A stretch of 64,000 nt of DNA from an uncultured Pseudomonadota bacterium (GCA_903951825.1 CAJBDJ010000026.1:55335-119334), one strand, 5' to 3'; shown: positions 7,879-16,993, numbered from the stretch's first letter. Program-made: numbers and translations. Notes: generated from the letters alone by a model not told the origin.

Positions 7879-10452
7879 ATGGACGTCTCCCGCATTCGAG
7901 CCCTGCGCGGCCCCAACCTGTGGAGCCGGCATACGGCGATCCAAGCCATCGTCACCTGTGAAGGTGCCGAGGCGGCGATTTCCGATCTGCCCAATTTTGA
8001 AAATCGTTTGCGCGAGCGCTTCCCGGAGCTCGGCGACCTGATTCCTGCCGATCATCTCGACACCGTTTCAATGGCACACGCCCTCGAGTTTGCGGCGCTC
8101 GGGCTGCAGGCTCAGGCCGGTTGTCCGGTCACCTTCAGCCGGACAGCACAGTCCTACGAAGCCGGTGTTTATCAGGTGGTTGTCGAATACACCGAAGAAG
8201 AAGTCGGTCGCCTGGCGTTTGAGCGTGCCGAGCAGCTGTGTCTTGCCGCCTTGAACGACACCCCTTTCGATCTCGATGCCACTCTCAAGGAACTGCGCGA
8301 TCTCGATGAGGATATTCGCCTTGGCCCATCAACCGGCGCCATTGTCGCTGCCGCCGTCGCCCGTGGGATTCCCTATCGTCGCCTGACGCAAGGCAGCCTC
8401 GTCCAATTCGGCTGGGGCAGCAAGCAAAAGCGCATTCAGGCGGCCGAAACCTGTTTCACCAGCGCCATTGCCGAATCGATTGCCCAAGACAAGGAGCTGA
8501 CCAAGAACCTGCTCCATGCGGCTGGCGTCGCCGTTCCTCGCGGGCGCCCGGTGCACGACGCCGACGACGCCTGGGCGGCGGCCCAAGAAATCGGCGTGCC
8601 GGTTGTCGTCAAACCGCGCGACGGCAATCAGGGCAAAGGCATTTCGGTCAATCTCACGCAAGAAGAACAAATCAAGAAGGCCTACACGCTCGCCGAAGAA
8701 TTTCGCTCCGACATCCTGGTTGAAAAATACCTTCCCGGTCATGATTTCCGCCTCCTGGTGATTGGCGACAAACTGATCGCTGCAGCGCGGCGCGACCCAC
8801 CGCTGGTCATTGGCGACGGCACGCATACCGTCCGCGAGCTGGTCAATATCGTCAATAGCGACCCGCGCCGCTCCGATGGTCACGCCACTTCGCTGACCAA
8901 AATCCGTTTCGATGACATTGCCCTTGGCCGCTTGGCTGAACAGGGTTTTGCTGCCGACACCGTGCCGCCGCGCGGCGTGCGTGTCGTTCTGCGCAACAAC
9001 GCCAATTTATCGACCGGCGGCACCGCTACTGATGTCACCGATGACGTTCACCCCGAACTCGCCGCCTGCGCGGTTGCCGCCGCACAAACCGTCGGCCTCG
9101 ACATTTGCGGTATCGACGTCGTTTGCGACACCATGCTCAAACCGCTTGAGGATCAGGGCGGCGGCATTGTCGAATGCAACGCCGCGCCCGGCCTGCGTAT
9201 GCACCTCGACCCGTCGTTCGGCAAAGGCCGTGCCGTCGGCGAGGCAATCATCAGCATGATGTTCCCGGAAGGCGAGAACGCCCGTATTCCGGTCGTCGCT
9301 ATCGCCGGCACCAACGGCAAGACCACCACCAGCCGCCTGATTGGGCGCATCTTCGAAAGTAACGGCCTGCGCGTTGGCATGACCAGCACCGATGGCGTCT
9401 ACATCGACGGCAAGCGTACCGACAGCGGCGATTGCTCGGGCCCGAAGAGTGCCCGTAATGTCCTTCTTCATCCCGATGTCGACGCCGCCGTCTTCGAAAC
9501 CGCCCGCGGCGGGGTTTTGCGTGAAGGACTCGGTTTCGACATGTGTGATGTGGCGGTGATCACCAACATCGGCTTGGGCGACCACCTGGGTCTCAATTTC
9601 ATTACCACCGTCGACGAACTGGCGGTGGTCAAAAGAGTCATCGTCGAAAACGTTGCAGCTAGCGGCTCCGCCGTTCTCAATGCCGCCGACCCGGTGGTGG
9701 CAGCCATGGCGCAGCACTGCCACGGGCAGATCATATTCTTCGCCCGCGACCGCGCCAACCCGGTTCTTGCCACGCACCGCGCCCAGGGCAAGCGCGTCGT
9801 CCATGTCGAGCGCGAAGCGATTATCTGCAGCGAGGGCCGCAAAAAACACCGGATTCCACTCGCCAACGTGCCGCTCACCCGCAACGGCACCATCGGTTTT
9901 CAGGTCGAAAACGCCATGGCTGCGGTTGCCACCGGCTGGGCGCTCGGCTATTCCTGGGAAGTCATTGAGTACGCCCTGGCAAATTTCGTCAGCGATGCCA
10001 ACAGCGCCCCCGGCCGCTTCAACGTTTTCGATTACCGTGGCGCCACCCTGATTGCCGACTATGGTCACAACCCCGATGCCGTCCAAGCGCTGGTCAATGC
10101 CGTTGACAACATGCCGGCCGGCCGTCGCTCGGTAGTGATCAGCGGTGCCGGTGACCGCCGCGACGAAGATATTCGCCAGCAAACCGAAATTCTCGGCGAC
10201 GCCTTCGACGACGTCATCCTCTACCAAGATGCCTGTCAGCGCGGCCGCGCCGATGGCGAAGTCATCGCCCTGCTGCGTCAAGGGCTTGCAAATGCCCGCC
10301 GCACGCAGAAAATTGATGCCATTGACGGCGAGTTCATCGCCATCGACACGGCGCTCAGTCGCCTGCAAAAAGGCGATCTTTGCCTGATCCTGATTGACCA
10401 GGTCGAAGCCGCCCTGGCACACATTGCCAAGCGCATCGGCGAAGCCGCCTGA
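7879..10452 (+). CDS. cphA: Cyanophycin synthetase
   Basis: This 857-residue enzyme polymerises L-Asp and L-Arg into multi-L-arginyl-poly-L-aspartate, an insoluble nitrogen and carbon store in the cytoplasm. Domains in order: N-terminal domain (1-160), ATP-grasp domain with VVKPRDGNQGKGISV (about 245), and Mur-ligase-like domain with P-loop AIAGTNGKTTTSR (about 475), ADYGHNPDA and SGAGDRRDEDI towards the C-terminus. The length is typical of CphA. AAGGA at 7864-7868 is a good ribosome site. It closely follows cphA', and the two are paralogs throughout their shared length. No cyanophycinase gene is visible in the window, so degradation must be encoded elsewhere. Confidence 0.96.
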   Translation: MDVSRIRALRGPNLWSRHTAIQAIVTCEGAEAAISDLPNFENRLRERFPELGDLIPADHLDTVSMAHALEFAALGLQAQAGCPVTFSRTAQSYEAGVYQVVVEYTEEEVGRLAFERAEQLCLAALNDTPFDLDATLKELRDLDEDIRLGPSTGAIVAAAVARGIPYRRLTQGSLVQFGWGSKQKRIQAAETCFTSAIAESIAQDKELTKNLLHAAGVAVPRGRPVHDADDAWAAAQEIGVPVVVKPRDGNQGKGISVNLTQEEQIKKAYTLAEEFRSDILVEKYLPGHDFRLLVIGDKLIAAARRDPPLVIGDGTHTVRELVNIVNSDPRRSDGHATSLTKIRFDDIALGRLAEQGFAADTVPPRGVRVVLRNNANLSTGGTATDVTDDVHPELAACAVAAAQTVGLDICGIDVVCDTMLKPLEDQGGGIVECNAAPGLRMHLDPSFGKGRAVGEAIISMMFPEGENARIPVVAIAGTNGKTTTSRLIGRIFESNGLRVGMTSTDGVYIDGKRTDSGDCSGPKSARNVLLHPDVDAAVFETARGGVLREGLGFDMCDVAVITNIGLGDHLGLNFITTVDELAVVKRVIVENVAASGSAVLNAADPVVAAMAQHCHGQIIFFARDRANPVLATHRAQGKRVVHVEREAIICSEGRKKHRIPLANVPLTRNGTIGFQVENAMAAVATGWALGYSWEVIEYALANFVSDANSAPGRFNVFDYRGATLIADYGHNPDAVQALVNAVDNMPAGRRSVVISGAGDRRDEDIRQQTEILGDAFDDVILYQDACQRGRADGEVIALLRQGLANARRTQKIDAIDGEFIAIDTALSRLQKGDLCLILIDQVEAALAHIAKRIGEAA

Positions 10453-10453
10453 T

Positions 10454-10861
10454 ATGCAGACAAAACTCGCGACGGTTTTTTTGGCCGCCTGCATCAGCCT
10501 CTCGGCTCACGCCTACAGCGGCGAAGAGTTGTACGGTGATTGTCAGGCGGCCGACGACGTTTATGCCGGAAAAACCTCGGCTGACCCGTATCAGTCGATT
10601 CGCAGCGCACGTTGCATGTCCTACATTTCCGGCTTCGCTGACGGCTACGCGGTCGGCGATTATTTGGCCGAAAAAGTCGGCGTCTCGCTCAATGCCATCT
10701 GCTTGCCAAGAGATCAAAATCTGCCTTACCGCATGGTTCGTTCGGTGCTCTCACATCTCGACCATCTCCCGCCGAAACCGGCGTCGAGTACCGCAATGCT
10801 GGTTGCGGCAGCACTGGCCAAAACCTTTCCCTGTGCAGATCAGCTTGAACCAAAGAAGTGA
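10454..10861 (+). CDS. Secreted Rap1a/Tai-type small protein
   Basis: With the ATG two bases after the cphA stop the protein has 135 residues: a signal peptide (KLATVFLAACISLSAHAY), then a small Cys-containing domain with C-x(n)-GFADGYAVG and a C-terminal PFPC-like region (KTFPCADQL). This matches the Rap1a/Tai immunity-protein fold, which in type VI secretion neutralises Rap/Tae effectors but is also common as a stand-alone periplasmic domain. No T6SS gene is nearby. Its place at the end of the cyanophycin operon may only reflect cotranscription. The track's longer start overlaps cphA and lacks a leading signal peptide. Confidence 0.7.
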   Translation: MQTKLATVFLAACISLSAHAYSGEELYGDCQAADDVYAGKTSADPYQSIRSARCMSYISGFADGYAVGDYLAEKVGVSLNAICLPRDQNLPYRMVRSVLSHLDHLPPKPASSTAMLVAAALAKTFPCADQLEPKK

Positions 10862-10886
10862 TTCATGGATAATGCGCCCTTTCGTT

Positions 10887-10971
10887 GCCCCGGTGGCGGA
10901 ATCGGTAGACGCAGCGGATTCAAAATCCGCCGCCGAAAGGTGTGCCAGTTCGAGTCTGGCCCGGGGCACCA
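10887..10971 (+). tRNA. tRNA-Leu (anticodon CAA)
   Basis: The 85-base cloverleaf has a 7-bp acceptor stem (GCCCCGG/CCGGGGC), encoded 3' CCA, an anticodon arm GCGGA-TTCAAAA-TCCGC with anticodon CAA at 10921-10923, a long variable arm typical of class II tRNA-Leu, and a T-arm containing GTTCGAGTC. It decodes UUG. It lies 25 bases after the Rap1a-like gene and is followed by a terminator. Confidence 0.97.
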
Positions 10972-10983
10972 GTCACTCGGATA

Positions 10984-11015
10984 GGGCTTTCAGCGATGGA
11001 AGCCCTTTTCTTTTT
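10984..11015 (+). terminator. Intrinsic terminator after tRNA-Leu
   Basis: GGGCTT and AAGCCC form a 6-bp stem around a 10-base loop, followed directly by TTTTCTTTTT. It closes the tRNA transcript and possibly the cyanophycin operon. Confidence 0.8.
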
Positions 11016-11160
11016 CCGGCCACGGCGTGCGCAACGCCTTGGCGAGACTCCACGGCACTCTTCCATGGGCTGAACAGAAGAAAAAATTCTCCTTCATGAC
11101 AACCAAAACCATCCTGGCGCGTTGTATGAGGATCAAGAGTTGTTTTATTAAGGAATTGTC

Positions 11161-11796
11161 GTGCGCTGGATACTGTTTGCCCTACTGACTGCTTTCACAT
11201 CGGCCAGCATTAACGCTGCTGAGCCGGCCGATGTTGACGCGACCTACGCCGACGCTGCGGCCAGTTTTTCCCTCGGCGAAGCAACAGTGATCGTGACGCC
11301 AGTTCCGACCCCGGCGCAAGTTACGATTCTGCGCAGCGACCTCAGTTTTACGCCGGAAATCGCCGCCGCTCGCAAACTGAAAGCTGCTAAAAAGCTCAAG
11401 CTGGCGAAGAAGCCGGTGCTTCCGAAGTCCATGCTGTCACGTGCCGAACGACAGCAAATTGCGCTGCTGAACGCCAAGACCAAAACTAGCTCGCTTGATT
11501 GGTCCGACAACGAAGATGCTGGTTCGGGCGCCGAAGACATTGTCCTCCACCGTTCTTTCAACCGCCCCAAGCTTGCCGATGCAGACGACAGGGAAGGTGC
11601 TGATCGCGACCACTTCATTCCTGAAGAAGTCAAATTGCGCCTTTACCTAGCGCGCATGAAAGCGGTCGAAGCCCATGCCCTGGCCTCGGTGCCTGAGCCG
11701 GAAGTGGACGATGCGGCCTTTACGCCAGCAGTCAAGCTGCGCCTGTTACTGGCTCGCGAAAAAGCGCTTGCGGCGCAGAGCAAGCAGTTTTCCTGA
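11161..11796 (+). CDS. Secreted hypothetical protein with two VKLRLxLAR repeats
   Basis: This 211-residue protein starts at GTG 11161, preceded by AAGGAA. The N-terminus (MRWILFALLTAFTSASINAA) is a signal peptide. A Lys/Ala-rich segment follows (KLKAAKKLKLAKKP), and then two copies of a short helical repeat, EEVKLRLYLARMKAVEAHAL and PAVKLRLLLAREKALAAQ, about 40 residues apart. It is probably periplasmic. No enzyme motif is seen and I do not recognise a family. It is monocistronic, convergent with arfB. Confidence 0.65.
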   Translation: MRWILFALLTAFTSASINAAEPADVDATYADAAASFSLGEATVIVTPVPTPAQVTILRSDLSFTPEIAAARKLKAAKKLKLAKKPVLPKSMLSRAERQQIALLNAKTKTSSLDWSDNEDAGSGAEDIVLHRSFNRPKLADADDREGADRDHFIPEEVKLRLYLARMKAVEAHALASVPEPEVDDAAFTPAVKLRLLLAREKALAAQSKQFS

Positions 11797-11817
11797 GGCA
11801 ACCCCGGCGGAATTGAT

Positions 11818-12216
11818 TCAATCGTTGACCGGGCCACGCAACAACTTGACCCGTCCGCGCCTGAGTTTGCTTTCGAGTCTTTTTCGCTGAGCGCTGCGCG
11901 TGGGTTTCGTCGGGCGCCGTGGCACTTGAATGATCGCCGCCAAGGCAATCAGCTCACGCAAACGAACCAGTCCGTCATCACGATTACGCTCCAGGCTGCG
12001 ATGTTTCTGCGCCTTGATGACGACCATGCCATCACTGCTGATCCGCTGATCGCGCATATGCAATAGTTTTGTCTTGATTTCGTCGGGCAAACTTGAGGCC
12101 TTGATGTCAAAACGCAGGTGAATGGCGTTGGACACCTTGTTGACGTTCTGCCCGCCGGCACCCTGGGCACGGATCGCCGTGAACTCAACCTCGCTTTCGT
12201 TGAGGACGAGGGTCAA
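11818..12216 (-). CDS. arfB: Alternative ribosome-rescue factor ArfB (peptidyl-tRNA hydrolase)
   Basis: This 132-residue protein has the release-factor catalytic motif AQGAGGQNVNKV near residue 17-28 and a basic C-terminal tail (SAQRKRLESKLRRGRVKL) that in ArfB enters the empty mRNA channel of stalled ribosomes. It lacks the codon-recognition domains of RF1/RF2. Length and layout match ArfB/YaeJ. It starts one base after the ovoA stop, so both are probably translated from one mRNA. Confidence 0.93.
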   Translation of the reverse strand: MTLVLNESEVEFTAIRAQGAGGQNVNKVSNAIHLRFDIKASSLPDEIKTKLLHMRDQRISSDGMVVIKAQKHRSLERNRDDGLVRLRELIALAAIIQVPRRPTKPTRSAQRKRLESKLRRGRVKLLRGPVND

Positions 12217-12217
12217 G

Positions 12218-14326
12218 TTAACGGCGCTCCCAAAGCGTGACTTCCGACAGGGTGTGCTGGAACTTGCGGCGGGTCTCGCGAATCACGAAAGGCACCGCGA
12301 GCGGCTCGTCCAGCAAGCGGAAATGCCTGCCAAGCAGTGCCTTCAGACCATCCAGTGTCGTAAAACTTTCGCCATCGCGCTTGAAGCCGCCGACCCAGTT
12401 TTCGCGCTGGGTATGTTCCGGCAACCAGGTGTAAGGTGAGGCGATCAGCAAGATGCCGCCGGGGTTGAGACGCTGATGCACGTCTTGCAGGAAGGACGCG
12501 GGGTCATACAGGCGATCAATCAGATTGGCGGCAAGGATCAGGTCGTAGCCGGCAAAAAGCGGCTTGAGATTGCAGGCATCGCCCTGAAAGAATTCAACCT
12601 TGCCGGCCACATCCGCCAAACCAAGCGCCGCCAGGCTGCGCTCCTTGTAGGCCACCAGTTCGCCCTCTTCAACCAGCGTGTAGCGCAGGCGTCCCTCTTC
12701 GGCGAGTCGAATGCCAAGGCTGATGAAGCGTGCCGAAAAATCAATGCCGGTCACACGATCGAAATGGCGCGCCAGCTCAAAACTGGCACGACCGGTGGCA
12801 CAACCGAGATCAAGTGCTTTTTTTGCCGGTTTTCCGGCCATTGCTTGAATAGCCAGTTGAGCCAGCGTGCGCGGAAAATTGGTGACACCGAAATACTCGT
12901 CGCCATAATGGAATTCGGCGTATTCGGAGAGCAGTCGATCAGTTTCGTAGTGCGATGACAGATGCTGGCCGGATGCGCTTGAAACAATGTAGCGAAAACC
13001 GGCATGTTGGAAGAAGTGCCGACGGAAGGCGTAGCGGGAAGCCGGCGAAGCCAGGTTGCCGGAAGAAATCCACGAGCCGCCCTTGATCAGATTGTGGCGC
13101 TCGTCAAAGGTTGGCGTCGTGAAATCATCGTAAATCGGATGAACATCAAACCCTTCAAGGGGATAAATCGGCGTTTCGCACCACTGCCAGACATTGCCGA
13201 CAACATCGAAAAGCGGCCCTTGGACGAAGGTGTTGACCGGGCAAGACGAGGCGTAATGCGCCAGTTGCAGATTGGCTGCCACCGGCTCATTAGCGCCGGA
13301 ATAAGCGCAGAGCGCCTGCCATTCGTCTTCACTGGGCAAACGCACCGATTGCCCGCTGACCCGTGATTTCCACCGGCAAAACGCCTTGGCCTCGTGATAA
13401 TTGGTTTCAACCGGCCAGTCCCAGGGCATCTCCACCGCCTCAAGCATCAGCCGCAAGCGCCAGCCGGCGCTGCTTTTGATCCAGAAGCACGGATGCACGG
13501 CGCGGGCGTATTGCCGCCAGGCCAGCCCTTCCGGCTCCCACAAGGCCTCGTCGGCGTAACCGCCAGCCTCGACAAAGGCGAGAAATTCGGCGTTGGAGAC
13601 TAGATAGCGGCTACTCTGAAAGGCAGCGACGGTGGCGACACGATGACCAAATTCATTGTCCCAGCCATAATGCCCCGGTGCTTTTCGTTCGCGCCCGAGA
13701 TGGACGACAGTCGAAGGAATATCGACCAGGCTATTGACCGGCGCGGCGCCGCTTACACGACACGGCGCCCAAGCGGGGTGCGCCTTAACGAAGTCGAGTT
13801 GATGTTGGCGAATCAGCACCGACGACGTTTCAAGATGAATGCGCTCATGCTCGACACCCATCAGCACGACCCACCACGGGTCATCCCAGGTTATCGGCAG
13901 CGCCAGGCTTTTGTTGCGAATCAGCTCATCGACCGTCATCCGCACTTGCTGACGATAAGCTTTGACCTCGTCCACGGCCGGCCAGTCGTAATGCGCCTCG
14001 CTGAGATCATCCCAGCTCATTTCGTCGACGCCGATGGCAAACATCGACTCGAACTTTGGATTGATCCGGGTTTCAACCCAGCCAGCGAGGAGCAATTTGT
14101 TGATAAAGAAGGTGGCGGTATGGCCGAAATAAAAAATCAGCGGGTGGCGCAAGGCAATCGGCTTTTTATAAAAAGCCTCGTCGCAAGTCAGCCCCTCGAA
14201 CAACTGCTCGTAGCGATCAAAGGTGGCGTGAAAGTAGTCGAGAATTTCAGCGCGCTTTTGCTCAACGTCGTCGCCGGTCAGTGCGGGGGATTGGGGAAAG
14301 GTGGGCAAGGGAGAAAAGCGGTACAT
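12218..14326 (-). CDS. ovoA: 5-histidylcysteine sulfoxide synthase / mercaptohistidine methyltransferase OvoA
   Basis: This 702-residue, three-domain protein catalyses the first step of ovothiol synthesis, oxygen-dependent coupling of cysteine to histidine by a non-haem iron centre. Domains: DinB-like N-terminal region with LRHPLIFYFGHTA and EHERIHLETSS supplying iron-ligand histidines, an FGE/sulfatase-modifying-like domain ending in GFRYIVSS near residue 450, and a C-terminal SAM methyltransferase (ALDLGCATGRASFELA). The fused methyltransferase and the LRHPLIFY motif separate it from EgtB of ergothioneine synthesis. The PLP lyase OvoB is not in the window. It is cotranscribed with arfB. Confidence 0.93.
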   Translation of the reverse strand: MYRFSPLPTFPQSPALTGDDVEQKRAEILDYFHATFDRYEQLFEGLTCDEAFYKKPIALRHPLIFYFGHTATFFINKLLLAGWVETRINPKFESMFAIGVDEMSWDDLSEAHYDWPAVDEVKAYRQQVRMTVDELIRNKSLALPITWDDPWWVVLMGVEHERIHLETSSVLIRQHQLDFVKAHPAWAPCRVSGAAPVNSLVDIPSTVVHLGRERKAPGHYGWDNEFGHRVATVAAFQSSRYLVSNAEFLAFVEAGGYADEALWEPEGLAWRQYARAVHPCFWIKSSAGWRLRLMLEAVEMPWDWPVETNYHEAKAFCRWKSRVSGQSVRLPSEDEWQALCAYSGANEPVAANLQLAHYASSCPVNTFVQGPLFDVVGNVWQWCETPIYPLEGFDVHPIYDDFTTPTFDERHNLIKGGSWISSGNLASPASRYAFRRHFFQHAGFRYIVSSASGQHLSSHYETDRLLSEYAEFHYGDEYFGVTNFPRTLAQLAIQAMAGKPAKKALDLGCATGRASFELARHFDRVTGIDFSARFISLGIRLAEEGRLRYTLVEEGELVAYKERSLAALGLADVAGKVEFFQGDACNLKPLFAGYDLILAANLIDRLYDPASFLQDVHQRLNPGGILLIASPYTWLPEHTQRENWVGGFKRDGESFTTLDGLKALLGRHFRLLDEPLAVPFVIRETRRKFQHTLSEVTLWERR

Positions 14327-14490
14327 ACCGGTGCGACTTTCATCAAAATTGGCGGAACCCAGGCGGGAATCTCATTTTACCCGAGCGACTGGATCACACC
14401 GGAGATCAGTACACGCTGAGCCTTTGTCGGTCTCGACCACGCCGGCGGCCACCGCGAACCCGCCTTCGTCTGCAGCTATTTCTCAAATAA

Positions 14491-14518
14491 AAAAGGGAGC
14501 CGAAGCTCCCTTTTTGCC
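14491..14518 (-). terminator. Bidirectional intrinsic terminator downstream of the porin gene
   Basis: AAAAGGGAGC-CGAA-GCTCCCTTTT is a perfect 10-bp stem with a tetraloop and T-runs on both strands. On minus it ends the porin transcript 20 bases after its stop. Confidence 0.88.
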
Positions 14519-14538
14519 TAACTGACGATTAAATCAGA

Positions 14539-15699
14539 TTAGAACTGGTGACGCAGACCGACGTTGAAACCTGTCTGGAAGGTGCCGCCACCATTGCTAC
14601 CGTCACCGACAACTGTAGCGCGGCGCGTGGTAACGCGATTGTTCGTGGCGCTGTCGTTATCGATCATCGCGTAAGCGGTGTAGAGGTTGGTGCGCTTGGA
14701 CAGGCTGTAATCGGTACCAATTGCGTACTGCTGAGCATTGCCGCCGGCTGCTGAATTGCCATCAGAAAGATTGTAAGACGCTTTGATTGCGAACTTGCCA
14801 ACCGGAACGGTGGCGCCAATCATCCAGTTATCAATCTTGACATCGCTAAATCCCGTCGCGTTGTCTTGAATGCTGTTGGAATACCAGCCGGCAATTTTAA
14901 CCACTTTGGCGTCATAAGAGCCACCAAGCGTAATGTTTTGAACCGATTTCACAGTGTCAAGACCACCAATCGTCGGCACGCCGTTGGATCCAGCTGCGAT
15001 GTAGTGATAATTCAAACCCAAATCAATACCTGCACCGTTGTAACGAGCCAAGATGGCATAGACAGAGTTGTTTTGAGCATTGCTAGTAAGGCTGTCTTGA
15101 CCAGATGGTATCGTGGTGCCAGCAAGGTTGGTGGTGCCGGCATTAGCAGTATCTGCAGAATTTGAATAGGCACCGGTAATGGTCAAACCACCAAATGACG
15201 GGGAGACATATGCAACTGCGTTGTTAACGCGAACCGGATCAAACAAGCCACCACCATAAGTGTTGCTGTACTGACCTACGGTGCCGTTACCGAAAGGATC
15301 AACTGAGGAAACGAAAGAGTAATGCGGCGTGTAGAGGCGACCACCGATCAACGTACCGAAACCACCGGTCAAACCGGCGTAAGCTTGGCGGCTGAACATT
15401 GAGCCGGCAGCATGATCCCTGCCGGTATCAAGCAAGAACCCAGCTTCCAGCTGGAAAACGGCTTTGAGGCCGTTACCCAAATCTTCAACGCCTTTGAAAC
15501 CAAGGCGGTTGCCTGATTGCTGGCCGCCATTGATTTGGCTGGAGCTGCTTGGTTTGGATACGCCAAGCGCCGGAGTGATGGCATCAGTACGGTAGGCATA
15601 GCCATAATCAACAACACCATAAACGGTCACGTTGCTTTGTGCGAAAGCTGCGGTAGAAGCAAGGCCTGCAACAGCCAGAGCGATAATTTTCTTTTGCAT
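14539..15699 (-). CDS. Gram-negative porin
   Basis: This 386-residue outer-membrane trimeric beta-barrel porin belongs to the betaproteobacterial (OmpC/Porin_4) family. A signal peptide (KKIIALAVAGLASTAAFAQ) is followed by SNVTVYGVVDYGYAY, the conserved first strand. The motif GNRLGFKGVEDLGNGLKAVFQLE and the C-terminal strand ending in a terminal Phe (GLRHQF), the BAM recognition signal, are present. AAGGAG lies 10 bases before the ATG. It is monocistronic with a strong terminator. The 258 bases upstream (15700-15957) hold its promoter region but no other gene. Confidence 0.95.
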   Translation of the reverse strand: MQKKIIALAVAGLASTAAFAQSNVTVYGVVDYGYAYRTDAITPALGVSKPSSSSQINGGQQSGNRLGFKGVEDLGNGLKAVFQLEAGFLLDTGRDHAAGSMFSRQAYAGLTGGFGTLIGGRLYTPHYSFVSSVDPFGNGTVGQYSNTYGGGLFDPVRVNNAVAYVSPSFGGLTITGAYSNSADTANAGTTNLAGTTIPSGQDSLTSNAQNNSVYAILARYNGAGIDLGLNYHYIAAGSNGVPTIGGLDTVKSVQNITLGGSYDAKVVKIAGWYSNSIQDNATGFSDVKIDNWMIGATVPVGKFAIKASYNLSDGNSAAGGNAQQYAIGTDYSLSKRTNLYTAYAMIDNDSATNNRVTTRRATVVGDGSNGGGTFQTGFNVGLRHQF

Positions 15700-15957
15700 C
15701 TTGAAAATCTCCTTAGTGGTTAGTTTTTAATCCGATCTCTCGAACCGATTAAGCTTTACCTCTCGGATTGAGAAGTTAGACGGATTGTCGCAAAGAGGGT
15801 GCGGGCAGGGCAATCGATGTTTGTGTTCATTGTGTTGTTTATTGGTTGCTTGTTGTGTTGACGCAACAAATCGCCACTTTCGCCGCCTCGGGGGCTGGCA
15901 TTGACATGAACGGGATCAGCGATAGACTGATTCGCCAACAATTTTTCGGAGTCTGTT

Positions 15958-16439
15958 ATGGGAACTGCTCAACTGGTTTACATGACGGTAGCCGATTACC
16001 TGGCCGGCGAAGCGTTGCTCGGCCCGCGCCATGAGTATGTGAATGGCGAGATTTTTGCCATGGCGGGTGCCTCGAAGGCGCATGGAACGCTGGCGCTCAA
16101 TTTCGCCATGGCCTTGCGTGTTCATCTTCGGGGTAAGCCTTGTCGCACGTGGACATCGGACATGAAGGTGGAGGTTCAGGCCGCCAATGCCTACTATTAC
16201 CCTGATGTGGTGGTGACCTTGCGCGGCTGAGGAGTTGCGCGCCGATTCGCCACAGAACTTCGTCAGCGCGCCTTTACTCGTGGTTGAGGTGCTTTCGCCG
16301 CAATAAAGGGGGATGGCTGCAGGAAATTGCCGCTGCCGGCGGATCGGTTTTGTTGACGAGCCTGGGGTTTGGCTTGACGCTTGAGGCTATTTACGAAGAC
16401 TCGGATGTGCCGGCATTGAGTGCCAAGGCAGAATTTTAG
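15958..16439 (+). pseudogene. Broken Uma2-family endonuclease gene
   Basis: The first 90 codons encode a normal Uma2 N-terminus (YMTVADYLAGEALLGPRHEYVNGEIFAMAGAS) ending in YYPDVVVTLRG and a stop. The match continues in the next frame (AEELRADSPQNFVSAPLLVVEVLSPQ, then a stop), and after a missing stretch resumes with WLQEIAAAGGSVLLTSLGFGLTLEAIYED to a stop at 16439. So at least one frameshift and an internal deletion have removed the catalytic core. A ribosome site (CGGAG) remains. It converges on, and overlaps by four bases, an intact Uma2 gene. Confidence 0.85.
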
Positions 16440-16993
16440 GTGTCAAGGTCTTCAAACACTTCGGCCAGCGTGGCATGGAAATCCAGGCACTTAAGCCGCA
16501 GGCCGTGCGCGGCTTCGCTGGCGGCAAGCAGCCAGTCGTTTTCGGGCATGCGCCGATAAACGTCGATATGGTGGGTGTCCGGGTCGATCAGGACGTATTC
16601 TTGTAGGCTGGCAATCTGGCGATAGGCGGCAAATTTGTCGCCACGATCAAAGGCGGCGGTGTTGGGCGAGAGAATTTCGATGATCACGCGCGGGTGGTGC
16701 ATGACAAGATCGGCTTTGAGATCGTCGGGGTCGCAGGTCACGAGAATGTCGGGATAGAAGACGTTTTCGGCCACCTGGATGCGCATGTCGGTCATTAGCG
16801 CTCGGCATTGTGTGCCGCGCAGGAACGTCTTGAGCAGGGTTCCGAGGTTGATTGCAACAATATTGTGTGTTTGCCGGGCGCCCGTCGTCGCAAAAACCTC
16901 TCCGTGGTAGAACTCCTGCTTTTCCGCCTGGGTGGCTTCCCAGTCGATGAACTCGGCGGCTGTCATGACGTACTTTTCAAGGGGTAGACCCAT
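16436..16993 (-). CDS. Uma2 family (PD-(D/E)XK-fold) protein
   Basis: Starting at MGLPLEKYVMTAAEF the protein has 185 residues; the track's 30 extra residues have no family match I can see. It shows the Uma2 pattern: KQEFYHGEVFA (active-site region), then VFYPDILVTC with the conserved Asp, and PRVIIEILSPNTAAFDRGDK. These correspond to the D-(E/Q)-K residues of a PD-(D/E)XK nuclease fold. The family is abundant in cyanobacteria and some betaproteobacteria, is often multicopy, and has no established role. It lies 50 bases downstream of trmL and could be read from the trmL transcript. Confidence 0.85.
   Translation of the reverse strand: MGLPLEKYVMTAAEFIDWEATQAEKQEFYHGEVFATTGARQTHNIVAINLGTLLKTFLRGTQCRALMTDMRIQVAENVFYPDILVTCDPDDLKADLVMHHPRVIIEILSPNTAAFDRGDKFAAYRQIASLQEYVLIDPDTHHIDVYRRMPENDWLLAASEAAHGLRLKCLDFHATLAEVFEDLDT

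Noticed and set aside
9007-10494. 495-codon minus ORF
   Set aside because: Antisense shadow of cphA, whose catalytic motifs on plus are unambiguous; GC-rich codon bias leaves the opposite frame open.
10751-10969. Minus ORF starting MPRARLELAHLSAADFESA
   Set aside because: It is the antisense of tRNA-Leu(CAA), a well-known false ORF pattern.
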